Shown here piece after piece: positions 1 to 10,699 of a DNA stretch of 64,000 bases (positions are counted from its first letter, which is position 1; every line of letters starts with the position of its first letter). The DNA is from Neoceratodus forsteri (taxonomy: Eukaryota > Chordata > Ceratodontiformes > Ceratodontidae): positions 495,989,501-496,053,500 of the forward strand of contig CM057451.1 in assembly GCA_016271365.2 (NCBI GenBank). Direction: 5' to 3'. The notes below the pieces were generated by a model. It did not search any database. It was not told where the DNA came from and saw only the letters and a list, made by a program, of their open reading frames with translations. Made by a program: the position numbers and the translations under genes.

Positions 1-176
1 GAGTTTGTACTGCTGGGGGAACTTAATATGCCAGATGTAGAATGGGGAATCTGAAAGGCAACATCAGCCAGGAGCAGGGGGATACTTGAAGCACTGCAGG
101 GATTGCTTCTACATCAGCTGGTTAAGGAACCTACAAGGGGGGAAATATTTTGGACGTGGTACTCACAAACTGGTAT
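1..176 (+). mobile_element. CR1 LINE fragment, endonuclease part (host copy CR1a, piece 1)
   Basis: The plus-strand translation resembles the CR1 endonuclease stretch normally reading GDFNLP..W, followed by a conserved LDLVLTN-like block. The same block occurs antisense near 61270-61490. Here the conserved GDFN reads GELN and a stop follows soon after, so the copy is dead. The element is cut at about 176 by an antisense CR1 end and resumes at 3696, 4567 and 5566. The left end lies outside the window. Confidence 0.75.
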
Positions 177-567
177 ACATACGAACATACGAATTTGCCA
201 GCAGATAAAGGCCTTATGGTCTATCGAGTCTGCTCGTGTGTGCAGCTAGCAACCCTTGTGCTGCAGCTGCCTCCCCTCCCTCCCTCCCCTGACCCTTCCT
301 CTTACCCTATTCCATCCCCTTGAATAATCCACTGTTCTACAGCATACCACTTCTGTAGGTAATGCGTTCCACCCAGACACCACTCTCTCCGTAAAAGTGT
401 CTTCTCATTTCCCTCCTGAACCTTCCCCTTCCAATCTGAGATCATGACCACAAGTGTCCTTACCCCCAACCTGAATAGTCTGTCTGTGCCTGTCTTGTTA
501 TTCCCTTCATGTACTTGAAGGTTTCAATCATATCCCCCCCATCTCTCCTCTCCTCCAGTGAGTACAT
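177..567 (-). mobile_element. CR1 3' end, antisense (CR1b, piece 1)
   Basis: The low-coordinate edge carries two copies of an octamer (ATACGAAC-type) on the plus strand, matching 59431-59500, the 3' end of a fuller antisense CR1. Octamer-repeat 3' ends are a CR1 hallmark. Reading leftward the segment covers the end of the reverse transcriptase ORF (Tyr-Ser-Leu-Glu region near 545-565). It continues at 3621-3695 beyond an inserted L2. It lies inside CR1a, so CR1b is younger than CR1a and older than the L2. Confidence 0.75.
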
Positions 568-3500
568 TTATTTTTTATTTTTTATTTTATTTAAACAGCA
601 GTTTGGAAAACCTTTGAGCCATAGGCTCATTTACAAAGGTACCTTGTCACAGTAAGACAAACCAAAATACACAGTATAGCAGTACAACACATAAGTATAA
701 CAGTAAAATTAAGACATAGATACAAACAAGCTGGTACAGGTAGGATGGATGCAAACAATACCAGAGTTATGTCATCCTTACAGCAGTAATAAGCTTTGTC
801 ATAAGTGATTATCACGGCTTTGACTAGGCAAGTTACAGCATCGGGTGTTAATAAGGTGGTTAACTTAAGGGTTTTGAAGCACGATATAGTTGAGCTTGGA
901 GATGGAGGGGCAGTGTGTTGAACCAGGAGGGGCCCTAAAGCTGAAGACTCTTTGGCCATGGAGAGGTCTAGCTCTAGGGATAACAAGAGGTTTTCCCAAG
1001 GGTCCGAGTATGAACTAGTGGGACAGGCGTATGGTGGTGGTCAATCCTGGTGGGGAAAGCCCAAGGAGGGTCTTTTTGTAAAGGCACAGGTAAGATATTT
1101 GAGGCAATTGGCGAGATCAAGTACCAGCGATTTAGCATACAGTAGACAGGTGTGTTCATCCCAGGTGCTCCAGTAATTAACCTGCAGGCCTTATTCAGAG
1201 TAGTGCGAATTTTATGGGGTGGGGTCTGATCCAACAACACCATACGGCAGTCCATAGTCCACTAGGGACAGGATAGAGGAGGTGACTGGCGGTCGAAGAG
1301 CTCCGGGAGGCAGTGTTTATACCGATGTAAGATGCCCAATCGGATATTAGTGGCAGTGGCTAGGGCAGCTACGTGTCCATGGAAGGAGAGGAGGGGTCAA
1401 ATGGATCCCTAGGTATTTATAGGAGCAAACTTGTTCGAGTGGGAATGAGGACCCAGAGTGAATGAGGAGTTTGAAGTTGCAGGACTTGTTTTGGGGATGA
1501 GTGAAGAACATGGTTTTTGTTTTTTAAGTTTATCGCCAATCTATGTTCCTTGAACCAGCCCTCGGCCAGTGAAGGACTTCTGCAATATTGTGAGTCCTGG
1601 AGGCAGTAGGGTTACGACTTGAGGCAAAGATGACTCGCATCATCAGCGCATAATAGAATGTTCCCGAGCAAGAGCGTGGAAGGGTGATCAGGTAAAGGAG
1701 AATAGTAAGGCCCAGAATGGAGCCTGGGAACCCAGAAAGATGGGACAGATGTCTGGAGTAGGTCCCATTAATTTTTACGCTGTGAGTGGTCAGACAGATA
1801 ACTGGTGCACCAGGAGATAGGCCCAGCAGCAAAACCAGAGAGACTAAGGCATCAAGAAGGAGGGGTGGGAGACAGTGTGAAAGCTTTCGAGAGGTCAATG
1901 AAGACAGCACCAGCCAGAGAACCAGTGTCTAAGAGAGTGGAAAGTTGGAGAACTCTAGGAGGGCTGTGTTGGTACTGTGGCCGCTGGAAGCCATGCTGCT
2001 CAGGACAAAGGACATTGTAGGTGGAGAGGTAGTCAGAGATTTGAGAGCCACCACACTTTTCCAAGGCCTTGGAGAGAGGAGAGAGAATGGAGATCGGTCG
2101 ATAGTTTCCAGCCACAGTCCTATCACCACCTTTAAAGATAGGGGTGACAGTGGCGACTTTCCAGGCAGTTGGAACCTTCCCAGGCAAAGAGAGTGGTTGA
2201 TGAGGCATGTATCGGGGTAAGGACTGTGTCTAGACCAGCCGTAGGATACACGGATCCAGGGTGTCACTGCCTGTACTATTACTCTTGAGGGCAGTGACAA
2301 GGTGCGCCTAAGTTCTGGGCAGCAGAAACACAGCAGAGGAGAAAATATAGAGGAAAGATTTCTGCAGGTGCTGGGGAGGCGGGTCAAAAAGATTTGTAGG
2401 GAGGATAGGGCTAAGGTCAGTGAATGAGGTGTTGAGGTGGTTGGCTATGAGGGTTGGGTCTGAGGAGATCACACCATTAATGTTGATCTGGTGGGTGGGG
2501 AGTGCACTTCTTATTAACTGTTTAATGTTATCCCAGAAGGTTCTGGGATTCCCCATGAGGCAGTGAGTGAGGACCGATAGTGCTCAGACTTGGCCTTTCT
2601 GATGGCCCGAGTGCACTTGTTTCGGCGGCAGCATATAACCGCCTGTCATTGGGCTGGCCAGTCTCAATGGCACGGTGCCATAGGGTTGTCCCTATGTTTG
2701 AGCTGGTGATCAAAGCTGGGTAACTCAGGGGCATTCTCTTTTAGAACGCGGGTCAACACTGGGGCAAGATATCACAGGCATTATTAAAAGTTTGGGTAAA
2801 GAAGGAGAGCTGTGTCAATGTCAGGAGTTGCCTGTAGGAGACCAGTCAATTTGGGACAGAAGTTCCTTAAGTTTTATCAGTCCACCAGGTATTAGACGTG
2901 CCGACATGTGGACTGTGCTATGGGTTTGAGGACTGAGGTTGACCAGTGAATAGAATGGGGTGATCGCTGAGAGAGTCTGGGAGGACTTGTACATTGGGAT
3001 CCGATTAGGACGGTTGGTGAGTACTACATCAAGCAGGGTACTGGAGCCTCTCTTGGGTTAGTCCTGGTAGGTGGGTAACTAGTTGCGTTAGGTCTATTGC
3101 AGAAAGGAGTCTCAGGTAGAGGAGGAGGAGGGGCTGAGCCAGTTGACATTTAAGTCACCCACCAAATTTGATCAGCGGAAGGAGGTAGAGAGGTAAGGTA
3201 TTCTGTAAGAGGCAATGGCCTGCGTTTGGTCCCTGGGGACCGCGTATGCAGTAGTCAGATAAAGGGTCCCTTTAAAGGGGTCAGGGGTTAATTTCACAGC
3301 GTAGCGCAGCCTGGGCCCTGGAGTCAAGGATGGGAGTGGGCAGGCTAGTAATGGGAGAGATTCCTTGACATAATAGCGCAGCCGCGCCTCTGCCTCCCAA
3401 CACGGTCGGACTGGAAAAGGTGAAACCAGGAAGGAGACTAGGAGTCAGGGGCTCTTGACAGCCAAGTCTCAACCAGGGTGATGACATCAGGGTTAATTGA

Positions 3501-3620
3501 TGTGACCAGGCATTGTAGTGAGTCAAACTTTTTTAGGAGGCTACAGATATTCATGGAGACCATGCATAGGCCTGTGGTGCGAGTGTTCAACTCCCTTGGC
3601 CTGCTCATGTAGGGTATGTT
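568..3620 (-). mobile_element. L2-like LINE, nearly full ORF2 (L2a)
   Basis: An antisense non-LTR retrotransposon of the L2 group. An AT-rich 3' tail lies at about 568-900. ORF2 runs from high to low coordinates and is broken by frameshifts. The endonuclease start is near 3540-3600, and reverse transcriptase motifs lie near 1850-2210 (FKGGD, GNYRPIS-type block, then DLSKAF). It interrupts the antisense CR1b tail, whose next piece resumes at about 3621. The exact 5' boundary is uncertain by some tens of bases. Confidence 0.75.
1530..3600 (-). pseudogene. L2a ORF2 remnant (endonuclease and reverse transcriptase)
   Basis: In life this ORF encodes an apurinic-like endonuclease followed by a reverse transcriptase that makes the cDNA copy at the nicked target. 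Seen in order on the minus strand: an N-terminal endonuclease segment (3440-3640, with NICSL and VETWL-type blocks), a linker segment near 2310-2560 resembling the L2 pre-RT region, RT block GNYRPIS at about 2090-2120, and RT block A (FIDLSKAF) near 1870-1895. Adjacent pieces lie in different frames, showing several indels and stops. The YADD region is not clearly readable. It is a non-functional relic; the family call rests on motif order and wording, not on a search. Confidence 0.65.
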
Positions 3621-3695
3621 CCCTAGTCCCTGGATCATCTTTGTTGTCTTGTGCTATACCCCCTTCAGTAATTTAATGTCCCTCTTCAGGTATGG
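3621..3695 (-). mobile_element. CR1 3' region, antisense (CR1b, piece 2)
   Basis: This stretch matches the antisense CR1 at about 59890-59975 (same order, including the block read as 'atgtccttctttaagtatgg' there). It is the continuation of the 177-567 fragment beyond the L2 insertion, and it ends where host CR1a resumes. Confidence 0.6.
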
Positions 3696-3986
3696 GCTAT
3701 CATAGGGCTAGTGTTGAAGAGGTTATTGTGGGAGACTGTCTGGGTACAAGTAATCACAACACAGTAAGTTTCAAGATACAAATCAAGAAGATAACAAATA
3801 AGACCAGTACGAAGGTTCTGGACTTCAGAAAGGGGAATTTTAATAGAATGAGGGAGATTTTCAGTGAGGAAATGAAATGTGGTGACCGGATAGAGGATGT
3901 AGAGGAATTGCGGAAATGTATTAAGGAGGCGTTAATAAAAGCAACTGAACTACGTGTAAAGAGGTTAGGAAAAAACATGAAAAGAG
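3696..3986 (+). mobile_element. CR1a piece 2 (end of endonuclease and linker)
   Basis: The plus-strand ORF from 3692 translates to the endonuclease end (VGDCLGTSNHN, where CR1 has a GDPLxGSDH-type block) followed by the linker read as VLDFRKGNFNRMRE. It directly continues the coding order of piece 1 at 1-176. It is cut at 3986 by a SINE. Confidence 0.75.
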
Positions 3987-4566
3987 GGCCTGCCTGGTGG
4001 CAAGGAGGGTTGAGAAGCTGGACGCTACGCCTTGCACCAGACCGGTGACCCGGGTTCGGGGGCGGACTCGGGTCACTGGTGGGTCAGCCGGGGGGAGATA
4101 GGCTTGAGTGTTGCATGACAGCTTGCCTTCTCCGGGGAGGGAACAGGTCGATGCCTGCACACTTGCCTGACTCCAAGCAGTGGCTAGGAGTACTGCAAGC
4201 CCCATTAGTAGGGGATGGGCAGCCGCTGTACAGCATGGATGTCGGCGCCTTGCGCCATGACATCAGGGTAGTTGCACGCTGTACAGGGAGGGTGAAAAAA
4301 ACAGAAAATAGCCTGCCACTGCCAGGGAGATGGGGAACCGAGATGTACCCACGATATGCTGCGCCCACCAGCGGACCCAAGACAGCCAGAAATTAAGTTA
4401 CAGGCGTCCCGTACAATGGGGCCTGTCACTTGGCTCCATGGGGCTCAGGGTCCATTCTGGGCAGGGTAGCAGGCAGTGGGATGTCTAATGTCTCCCCTGA
4501 TGGGTCGGTGGTGGCAGGCTGGGGAATAGCAGGTAAAAAAAAAAAAAAAAACAACACAAAACAAAA
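3987..4566 (+). mobile_element. tRNA-derived SINE (family A, copy A1)
   Basis: The head resembles a tRNA promoter, with a B-box-like GGTTCG near 4054. The body is GC-rich and about 580 bp long, ending in an A-rich tail at 4536-4566. Flanks carry an imperfect duplication (AAAACATGAAAAGAG before, AAAACAAGAAAAGAAG after). It interrupts CR1a coding sequence. Four relatives lie at 25164, 56534, 58716 and 62575. Confidence 0.75.
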
Positions 4567-4653
4567 AAAACAAGAAAAGAAGGTGGCCTCTTTGGTTTAA
4601 TAGGGAGGTTGTAAGGGCAATAAAAGACAGAATGTTAGCTTTCAGAAGCTATA
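4567..4653 (+). mobile_element. CR1a piece 3
   Basis: A short stretch between the SINE and the next L2. It reads as CR1 linker (WFNREVVRAIKDR-like) and continues pieces 1 and 2. Confidence 0.55.
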
Positions 4654-5565
4654 ATTCAATTCAATTCAATTCAATTTTATTTATAAAGCACCTTTCAAAA
4701 TCAAGGCGCTGTACAAAGCATTAAAATTACTAAAATCCAACATTTAGAAATCATTTAAAAGTCAGCCACGAACTAACAAAAGTATGCTTATTCGAACAGA
4801 TATGTTTTTAAGGCCACCTTGAAATTATCGACGGTTGGGCATTCTCTCAACCAGCAAGGTAGAGAATTCCACAGGGTAAGTGCTGAAAAAGCAAAGGCAC
4901 GAGATCCTAATGACTTCAAGTGGACCCTGGGAATCTCCAGCAATCCCTCGTTGGCGGAACGGAGAGGACGGAGGGGGCAGTAGGGAATCAGGAGATCTTT
5001 CAGGTAACCGGGTCCCTGACCATCTAGAGCTTTAAAGGTTAGTAAACCAACCTTAAAGGTGATCCGCCACCATACAGGCAGCCAGTGCAGTTCACAGAGC
5101 ACAGGTGTAATATGACTGGTTCCGAGTCCCAGTCAAAAGCCCGGCTGCCGGTTCTGCACTAGCTGAAGGTGGCGGATATCAACCCCAGGTAGCCCTAGGT
5201 AGAGGGAATTGCAGTAGTTGAGACAGTAGTGACAAAAGCGTGGACCAATGTTGGAAGGTCACCCGGGGGAATCAGATGTTTCACCTGGGCAATATTCCTC
5301 AGATGGTAAAAAGAGGATTTGACAACAGCTGACACCTGAGATTTCAGGGTCAGACCATCATCAAAAATAACGCCCAGATTCCGCACCTGTTCAGAGGTAG
5401 AGAGTGGTACACCACCAAGTAATAAACCTGATGGCTGTCCAGCTCCCACACCCATCTCCGGATGACCTGGATCCACCACCAATACCTCAGTCTTGTCCGG
5501 ATTGAGTCTCAACCAGCTCGAACTCATCCAAAGTCTGATCTCATCGAGGCAGTTGTTAAGTACGG
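4654..5565 (-). mobile_element. L2 LINE 3' end (L2b), antisense
   Basis: This is a 5'-truncated L2. The 3' end is a short ATTCA-type repeat at 4654-4676 followed by TTTATTTATAAAGC, the usual L2 tail. The minus-strand ORF at 4788-5102 has the L2 RT C-terminus (LHWLPV start, ALTLWNSLP near its end). The ORF at 5195-5527 has the upstream block (LNPDKTEVLVV, then LGVIFD). It is inserted in CR1a, which resumes at 5566. Confidence 0.85.
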
Positions 5566-5760
5566 AGAGTTAATAAGATAAGAATACTCAGAATGTGATA
5601 GACAGAGTAAATTATAAGGAGAGACTGAGACAGTCAGGGAAATTGATTTGGAGAGCAAAAGCAGAAACAGAAGAGAGAATTGCTAAACATGTCAAGTGAG
5701 GAGATAAAACTTTTTTATAGATACGTGGGGGAAAGGAGGAGGACAAAACAGTGCCTCCCT
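5566..5760 (+). mobile_element. CR1a piece 4
   Basis: The sequence after L2b reads as the basic linker between CR1 endonuclease and reverse transcriptase (RAKAETEERIAKH, then a K/E-rich stretch). Similarity is lost at about 5760, so the rest of the RT is deleted or displaced. Confidence 0.55.
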
Positions 5761-6150
5761 ATATATAGGGCATAGTCATATGCACCCTACCGGGTGCTGA
5801 ACCAATACCTGACCTCCCTGTTGGCACACCAACCCACTCTATGTCCCCTTCTGCCCCCTCACCCCCTCTAGGCACGTGTGTACCCTCTAACCACTGCCAA
5901 CAGTGATGTCCATCCTGCGCTGCACTGGCAGGAGGGGTGCCACATCCTTCCGGCATGTGCCACTGCTGTGCCACTGGTCGGGCGCTGTACTGCAATTGTA
6001 GTAATCCTGGGAAGTTTGGTGCAGGAACCCTGCTTTTTCTTGGAATATGGTGCAGGGTTCCTGGGGCACCTGATATTGCCGTTGCCCTTGAAGCAGCGCA
6101 CCCGCGCACTCAAGGGGCTCCTTTCGGAATCAGGCCCCCATGATACTATG
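5761..6150. other. Unassigned GC-rich stretch
   Basis: No family recognised. Short overlapping ORFs exist on both strands, but none has motifs. No terminal repeats were found by eye. Confidence 0.3.
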
Positions 6151-8485
6151 ATACTTCCTGGTTATTGTTCAGCCCTTTACACACCTTTTGGGTTACTCAG
6201 TGCGCTTATGATTAGAGCACTGGAAGTAAACAGTAGTTATAAAATGGCAGGGTAAAATCATGTAATCTGATTGGCTCTTATTTATGTGTAAAATATGGTT
6301 TACACACATGGGTGAAAAAAAGGACTGCTCAGCAGAGAAGAGTTTGCAACATAGATCAATGGGCATTTGGAACACAGGCATTTCAGTTAGCCCTCTACTG
6401 CCAGAGCTGATATTCCACCACAAACATGGCTGCTACCTTTACACTGTAAAAAACTTCAGCTGGGCCTTAAAAATAAAACTACCATACATAAAAAATAAAA
6501 CAAATGAATTAAATGCTGTTTCCCTGATTATCACACTCTCCTTACATACATAAATAAATTAGAAACAATAAGTATTGTTTATAGTTTTCACTACAACTGT
6601 TTCTTTGCTGACAGTCAAAACCCCCCCCTTCTATCTTCAACTGTTTATCAGGGAACTCTCTTCTTTTGCCCTGACAGTGAAATAACTGAGTCTCTGGCTG
6701 TAACAAAGGCCTTTGTTGTCTCTGTGTGTACAGTGTGTTTTTAGAGAAACATTCTGCCAGTGGAACTGAGCAGAATTTTGAATCCATGTATTCCGTGGTA
6801 AGCATTCCATGATAAACATTTCATATCTTGAATGTGGGGAACAACAGAGAAAAAAACAGGAAGAAGAAAGTAGGCAATAATACAATGACATCATCAATGA
6901 CATCACTTGCAGTGGGCGGAAAGATTATTTTATCACAAATGCACAAAGTAAATCTATTTTTCTACATATAAACATGCTTTTCCCTATAGTCAAAAGCAAA
7001 AAAAAAAAAATGAGTCAATTTTATAAGCGCAATAAGGCACTCAGGGGTGTGTGTAAACCATATTTTACAGCATTGCCAGCAGCTGAAGTCACTCGGTCGT
7101 TGGCCTCATGCCTTACTACGCCCCTGGCTGTGCTGTAAGTAAGCAATAAGACATGAAAGGGTGTGCATGGAACATATTTTACCACATGGTCAGGGGCGTA
7201 ATAAGGCACGAGGCCTTTGCCGAGTGCCTTTAGCCCCTGGGTGCGGTAAAATATGTTCCATGCACACACCTGGAGTGTCTTATTGCGCTTATAAAATGGG
7301 CTGCTATATTTATTTTAACTTGTACAGTTACAAAAATATTGCTTCTATGTAGAAAAAAAACATTTAATGCTGCTAATCCATCATAAAATAGTCCTTCTGC
7401 GGCATTGTGTTAATATTCATGAGGTTATTTGCATTTGGCACCAGGTTGCTACGTGAGAGCCAGCATTTTTTTACTATAGGCAGCACAACAGCAATGATGT
7501 TAGGAGGCACTGGACGCTCGATATTTGCCAGCTGCTTGTCTTTCTGTATGATTGGTGAGGCTCCTGGTACAATTTTGCTGTTTCTGCAGTCAGAGAGAGA
7601 CAAGAAGCACTGCGCATAAAGCGTGATCTGAATTTTCCCCCTCTGGTCTAAAGTCGCAAGACCAAGTTGTTGTGATGGTAGATCGAAAATCCTGACTAAT
7701 TACTGCCTGACAAGCTCCAGCTGAAGTGAAAATATTAATAGTAACCAGCAAAGGACTCTGCCTAGTAGGACTGTTTGACGTACTGAAAGGAGACAGAGAT
7801 GACAGGTTTAAAGTAGTGGGCCATGAGCCTTGAATTGCTGTGAGCAACCAGGAAGCAGGGTAGCAGCAGAAGTAACATGATTCCCAAAACAGCAAATACA
7901 TACAGGTATGGGCATCAGACCAAGGACAGGTGCGTCTGGAAACCGAAAATACTCTATGCACCTCAAGGGATCGCTTATCGTGTTTTCTGAGGATCTGGGG
8001 CACTGTATGTTGTTGTTAGACAGCAGTCTAATTATGTTGAGAGTGCAACTTGTTTTAATGTGCTAATGTCTCCCCTGTAGCAATATTTTTTGGTCAATTT
8101 CACGGGGGTGTGAAATATACATAGCAAGCAATTCTCCAGCTCACAACCAGGATGAAATTGGCTCCGAGAGATATTAACGAGGAAATAACAATGGCGGCAT
8201 TTTTAAATGCCAACGTTCTACGCTTCCTGATTTTAACCTGTTTACTGCCATCCTTTTTTTTAGCCATGCATGGAACAGAATTCATGCATGGTGAGCCAGG
8301 TCTCTCATTGGCTGGTTTAGCCTACCCATTTTATAAAATATGGTTTACACACACCCCTTTGTGCCTTATTGCTTGCTTATGAACGGTATGATGTAGTTAA
8401 CTGTTTCTCCCTTGCAACAAGAGCGCTATAGTACAACGCGGATGCACTGTTATACTATATTTATTTATTTCATTTTTATGTTGAT
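6151..8485. other. AT-rich intergenic DNA with a recurring ~45-bp motif
   Basis: There is no convincing gene. A motif reading AATATGGTTTACACACA with a flank TTATTGC(G)CTTAT recurs in both orientations: plus near 7018-7068 and 7143-7190; minus near 6175-6210, 6283-6308, 7246-7297 and 8338-8385. The inverted pairs suggest remnants of fold-back elements. The ORFs here (for example 7590-8003 minus) have no recognisable domain. The stretch at about 8455-8485 is the left flank of the hairpin element and resembles the A/T-rich end of a SINE. Confidence 0.4.
7018..7297. repeat. Fold-back (MITE-like) repeat
   Basis: The outer ends are inverted: ATTTTATAAGCGCAATAAG at the left and its near-complement ending at 7297. 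A second inverted pair lies inside (7143-7190 and 7246-7291), so the right part alone folds into a ~149-bp hairpin. It contains no ORF. It could be a MITE, or one end of a longer 7018-8385 element. Confidence 0.6.
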
Positions 8486-8837
8486 CGCGCGCAGCGCAAG
8501 AAACATATTGGCACAGCTTGCTGAGAAGCAGGCTTTAGAGGCACGGCACTGTTGTGGCCAATGCCCACACAGCCTGCAAAGGCTTGTCCCACTTCCCCCA
8601 ATGCCATTGCAGGCTGCTGGTGACACAAGTTTGGAACATTCGCACCAACTTGTGACAAATCAGCCGCTGCAATCAGGGGCTGCCTCATCATTGCAGCATA
8701 AGCCATCCGCTGCAATGAGGGAGTGACCCGTCATTGCAGGGCAGATCTAGCAAGCTTGATATTGTTTGCGAACATGGCGGCGGGTTGCCGCCCTGTTCAC
8801 AAACAATATAACCCCCCCAATGTTTATCTGCTGACGG

Positions 8838-9025
8838 GGGAGCCCACTCCCCATTGGCATAATGTGACCCCGCGTTTCATTGTCTGCCGACGGGGTGCCC
8901 AATCCCCATCGGCAAAAAGGAATCCCCCCCTTGTTGTTTGCTGGCAGGGTGCCCAATCCTCGTCGGCAGAAAGGAATCCTCCCCTTTTGTTTGCCGATGG
9001 GAGTGCCTAATCCCCTGTCGGCTAC
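8838..9025. repeat. Hairpin cluster with conserved loop (copy 1)
   Basis: Four units of a motif close to GTGCCCAATCCCCGTCGGC (about 8841, 8895, 8949, 9003). The preceding GCCGACGGGG-type stretch complements its tail, so each unit folds into a 9-11 bp stem with a loop close to TGCCCAAT. The same motif recurs in copy 2. Confidence 0.7.
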
Positions 9026-9329
9026 AGTGCCCCCCAAAAGCGAGACTCCGGTGGCACGCTGGGAGCCCGCCAGCATGCCAAATGCCCCAGTGAAGTGCAA
9101 AACCATCCGGCGTTGTCTTTTTTTTACCTGGAAAGAAAAAACGGTCCCTCGCTGTCTCACAGACCCCCCCCCCGCAACCTGGGCCCATCCACTGCGCACC
9201 CTGCCTCCCCACACCCCCCTCATCCCATAGTTACCTCCGGAGTCCGGTGGGACGATCTTTGGTGGGCCGGGAACACGTCTACACTCTTCAAAGGCGACCG
9301 TGAACTGAAGAAATGCCAGTAAGCTGTAT

Positions 9330-10695
9330 AATGGAGTAAATAGAGGTTTTTCAACTTTGCTGCATATCTCAGGCATTTTTTGAAATTTTTTCACCAAATT
9401 TTCAACATGGGGTTTTTGGGACCCTCCTCATGAATGCTTCAACTGTCATGGTGTTACTCAGCCCCAAAAGTTGATTTCGCGGTCACTGCGCAGAATCACC
9501 TTTGGGGGCTGATTAACACAACGACAGTGCCAGTGTTTATGAGGTGGGCTCTCAAAAAGCCTATGTTGCAAATTTGGTGGAAAAAATCCCAAAAATGACT
9601 GTTTTACGAGCATGCGCAGCGCAGTTGCTATGCACGCTCGTAACTTCGTGAATTTGCAATATTTTGACACCAGATTTTAAACATTGCCATTTTGACACAC
9701 ATCCTTGTGAACAGTACAGCTGTCACTGTTCACATTCTGGCAGAAATGTGTTTTTGCACTTCTGGTGCAGAATAACGCGGTCGCTGTCGGAAACCAGTGT
9801 TCGCTACAGATTAAGAAAATGACAGTGGCACTGTTCATGAGTAGATGTCCTGAAATGGCTATGTTGAAAATTTGATAACGATACTTCATAAATGACTGTG
9901 TTACGAGCGTGCGTTGCGCAGTTTGCACGCACGCTCATAACTTGGCGAATGTATAATATTTTCACTCCAGATTTTCAACATTGCCATTTTCCCACACCTA
10001 CTTATGAACAGTGCAGCTGTCATTTTTCCCATCCTGGCTGAAATGTGTTTTCGCAGTTCTGGTGCAGAATAGAGCGGTCGCTGTGGGAAATCACTGTCCG
10101 GGACAGAGTAATAAAATGACAGTGATACAGTTCATGAGCAGAGGTCCTAAAATGCCTATGTTGAAAATTTAGTGATGATAACCCATCAAATGACTGTGTT
10201 ACAAGGGTACGTTGCACACTTTCCACACAGCCTTGTAACTTTGAAGATTCGTAATATTGTCATGCCACATTTTCAACAATGGCAATTTTTCACACCTCCT
10301 TATGAGCAGTACAGCTGTCATTTTTCACATCCTGAATAAAATGTGGCTTCACAGTTATGGCACGGAATAATGCGGTCACTGTGGGAAATCAGTGTTCAGG
10401 ACAGATTAAGAAAATGACAGTGGCACTGTTCATGAGCAGATGTCCTAAAATCCCTATATTGGAAATTTGGTGTCAAAATTCCATAACATGACTGTGTTAC
10501 AAGCGTGCGTTCAACTGTTTCCCAGCACCCTTGTAACTTCGCAAATCTGTAATATTTTCATGCCACATTTTCAACAGTGGCATTCTTTCACACCTCCTTA
10601 TGAACAGTACAGCTGTCATTTTCCACATCCTGGCTAAAATATGTTTTTGCACTCCTGACGGAGAATAGCACGGTCGCTGTGGGACATCAGTGTTT
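9330..10695 (+). repeat. ~297-bp tandem array of palindromic monomers (copy 1)
   Basis: The phrase AATGACTGTGTTACGAGCG recurs at about 9595, 9890, 10190 and 10488, giving a period of 295-300 bp. Each monomer has two inverted ~60-bp arms (for example 9672-9735 against 9812-9877) plus a short palindrome (9901-9913 against 9928-9940). It has no coding signature. Confidence 0.8.
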
Positions 10696-10699
10696 GGGA

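Noticed and set aside
627..986. 119-codon minus-strand ORF with a hydrophobic C-terminus
   Set aside because: It lies in the 3' untranslated tail of an L2; no motif and no expected coding there.
4000..4100. tRNA gene-like sequence (also near 25450, 38830, 56550, 59150, 63080)
   Set aside because: A- and B-box-like motifs are present, but the sequences do not fold as tRNAs and each is the head of a SINE with a tail and, mostly, a target duplication.
7590..8003. 137-codon minus-strand ORF
   Set aside because: No recognisable domain, no splice or promoter context, and situated among fold-back repeats.
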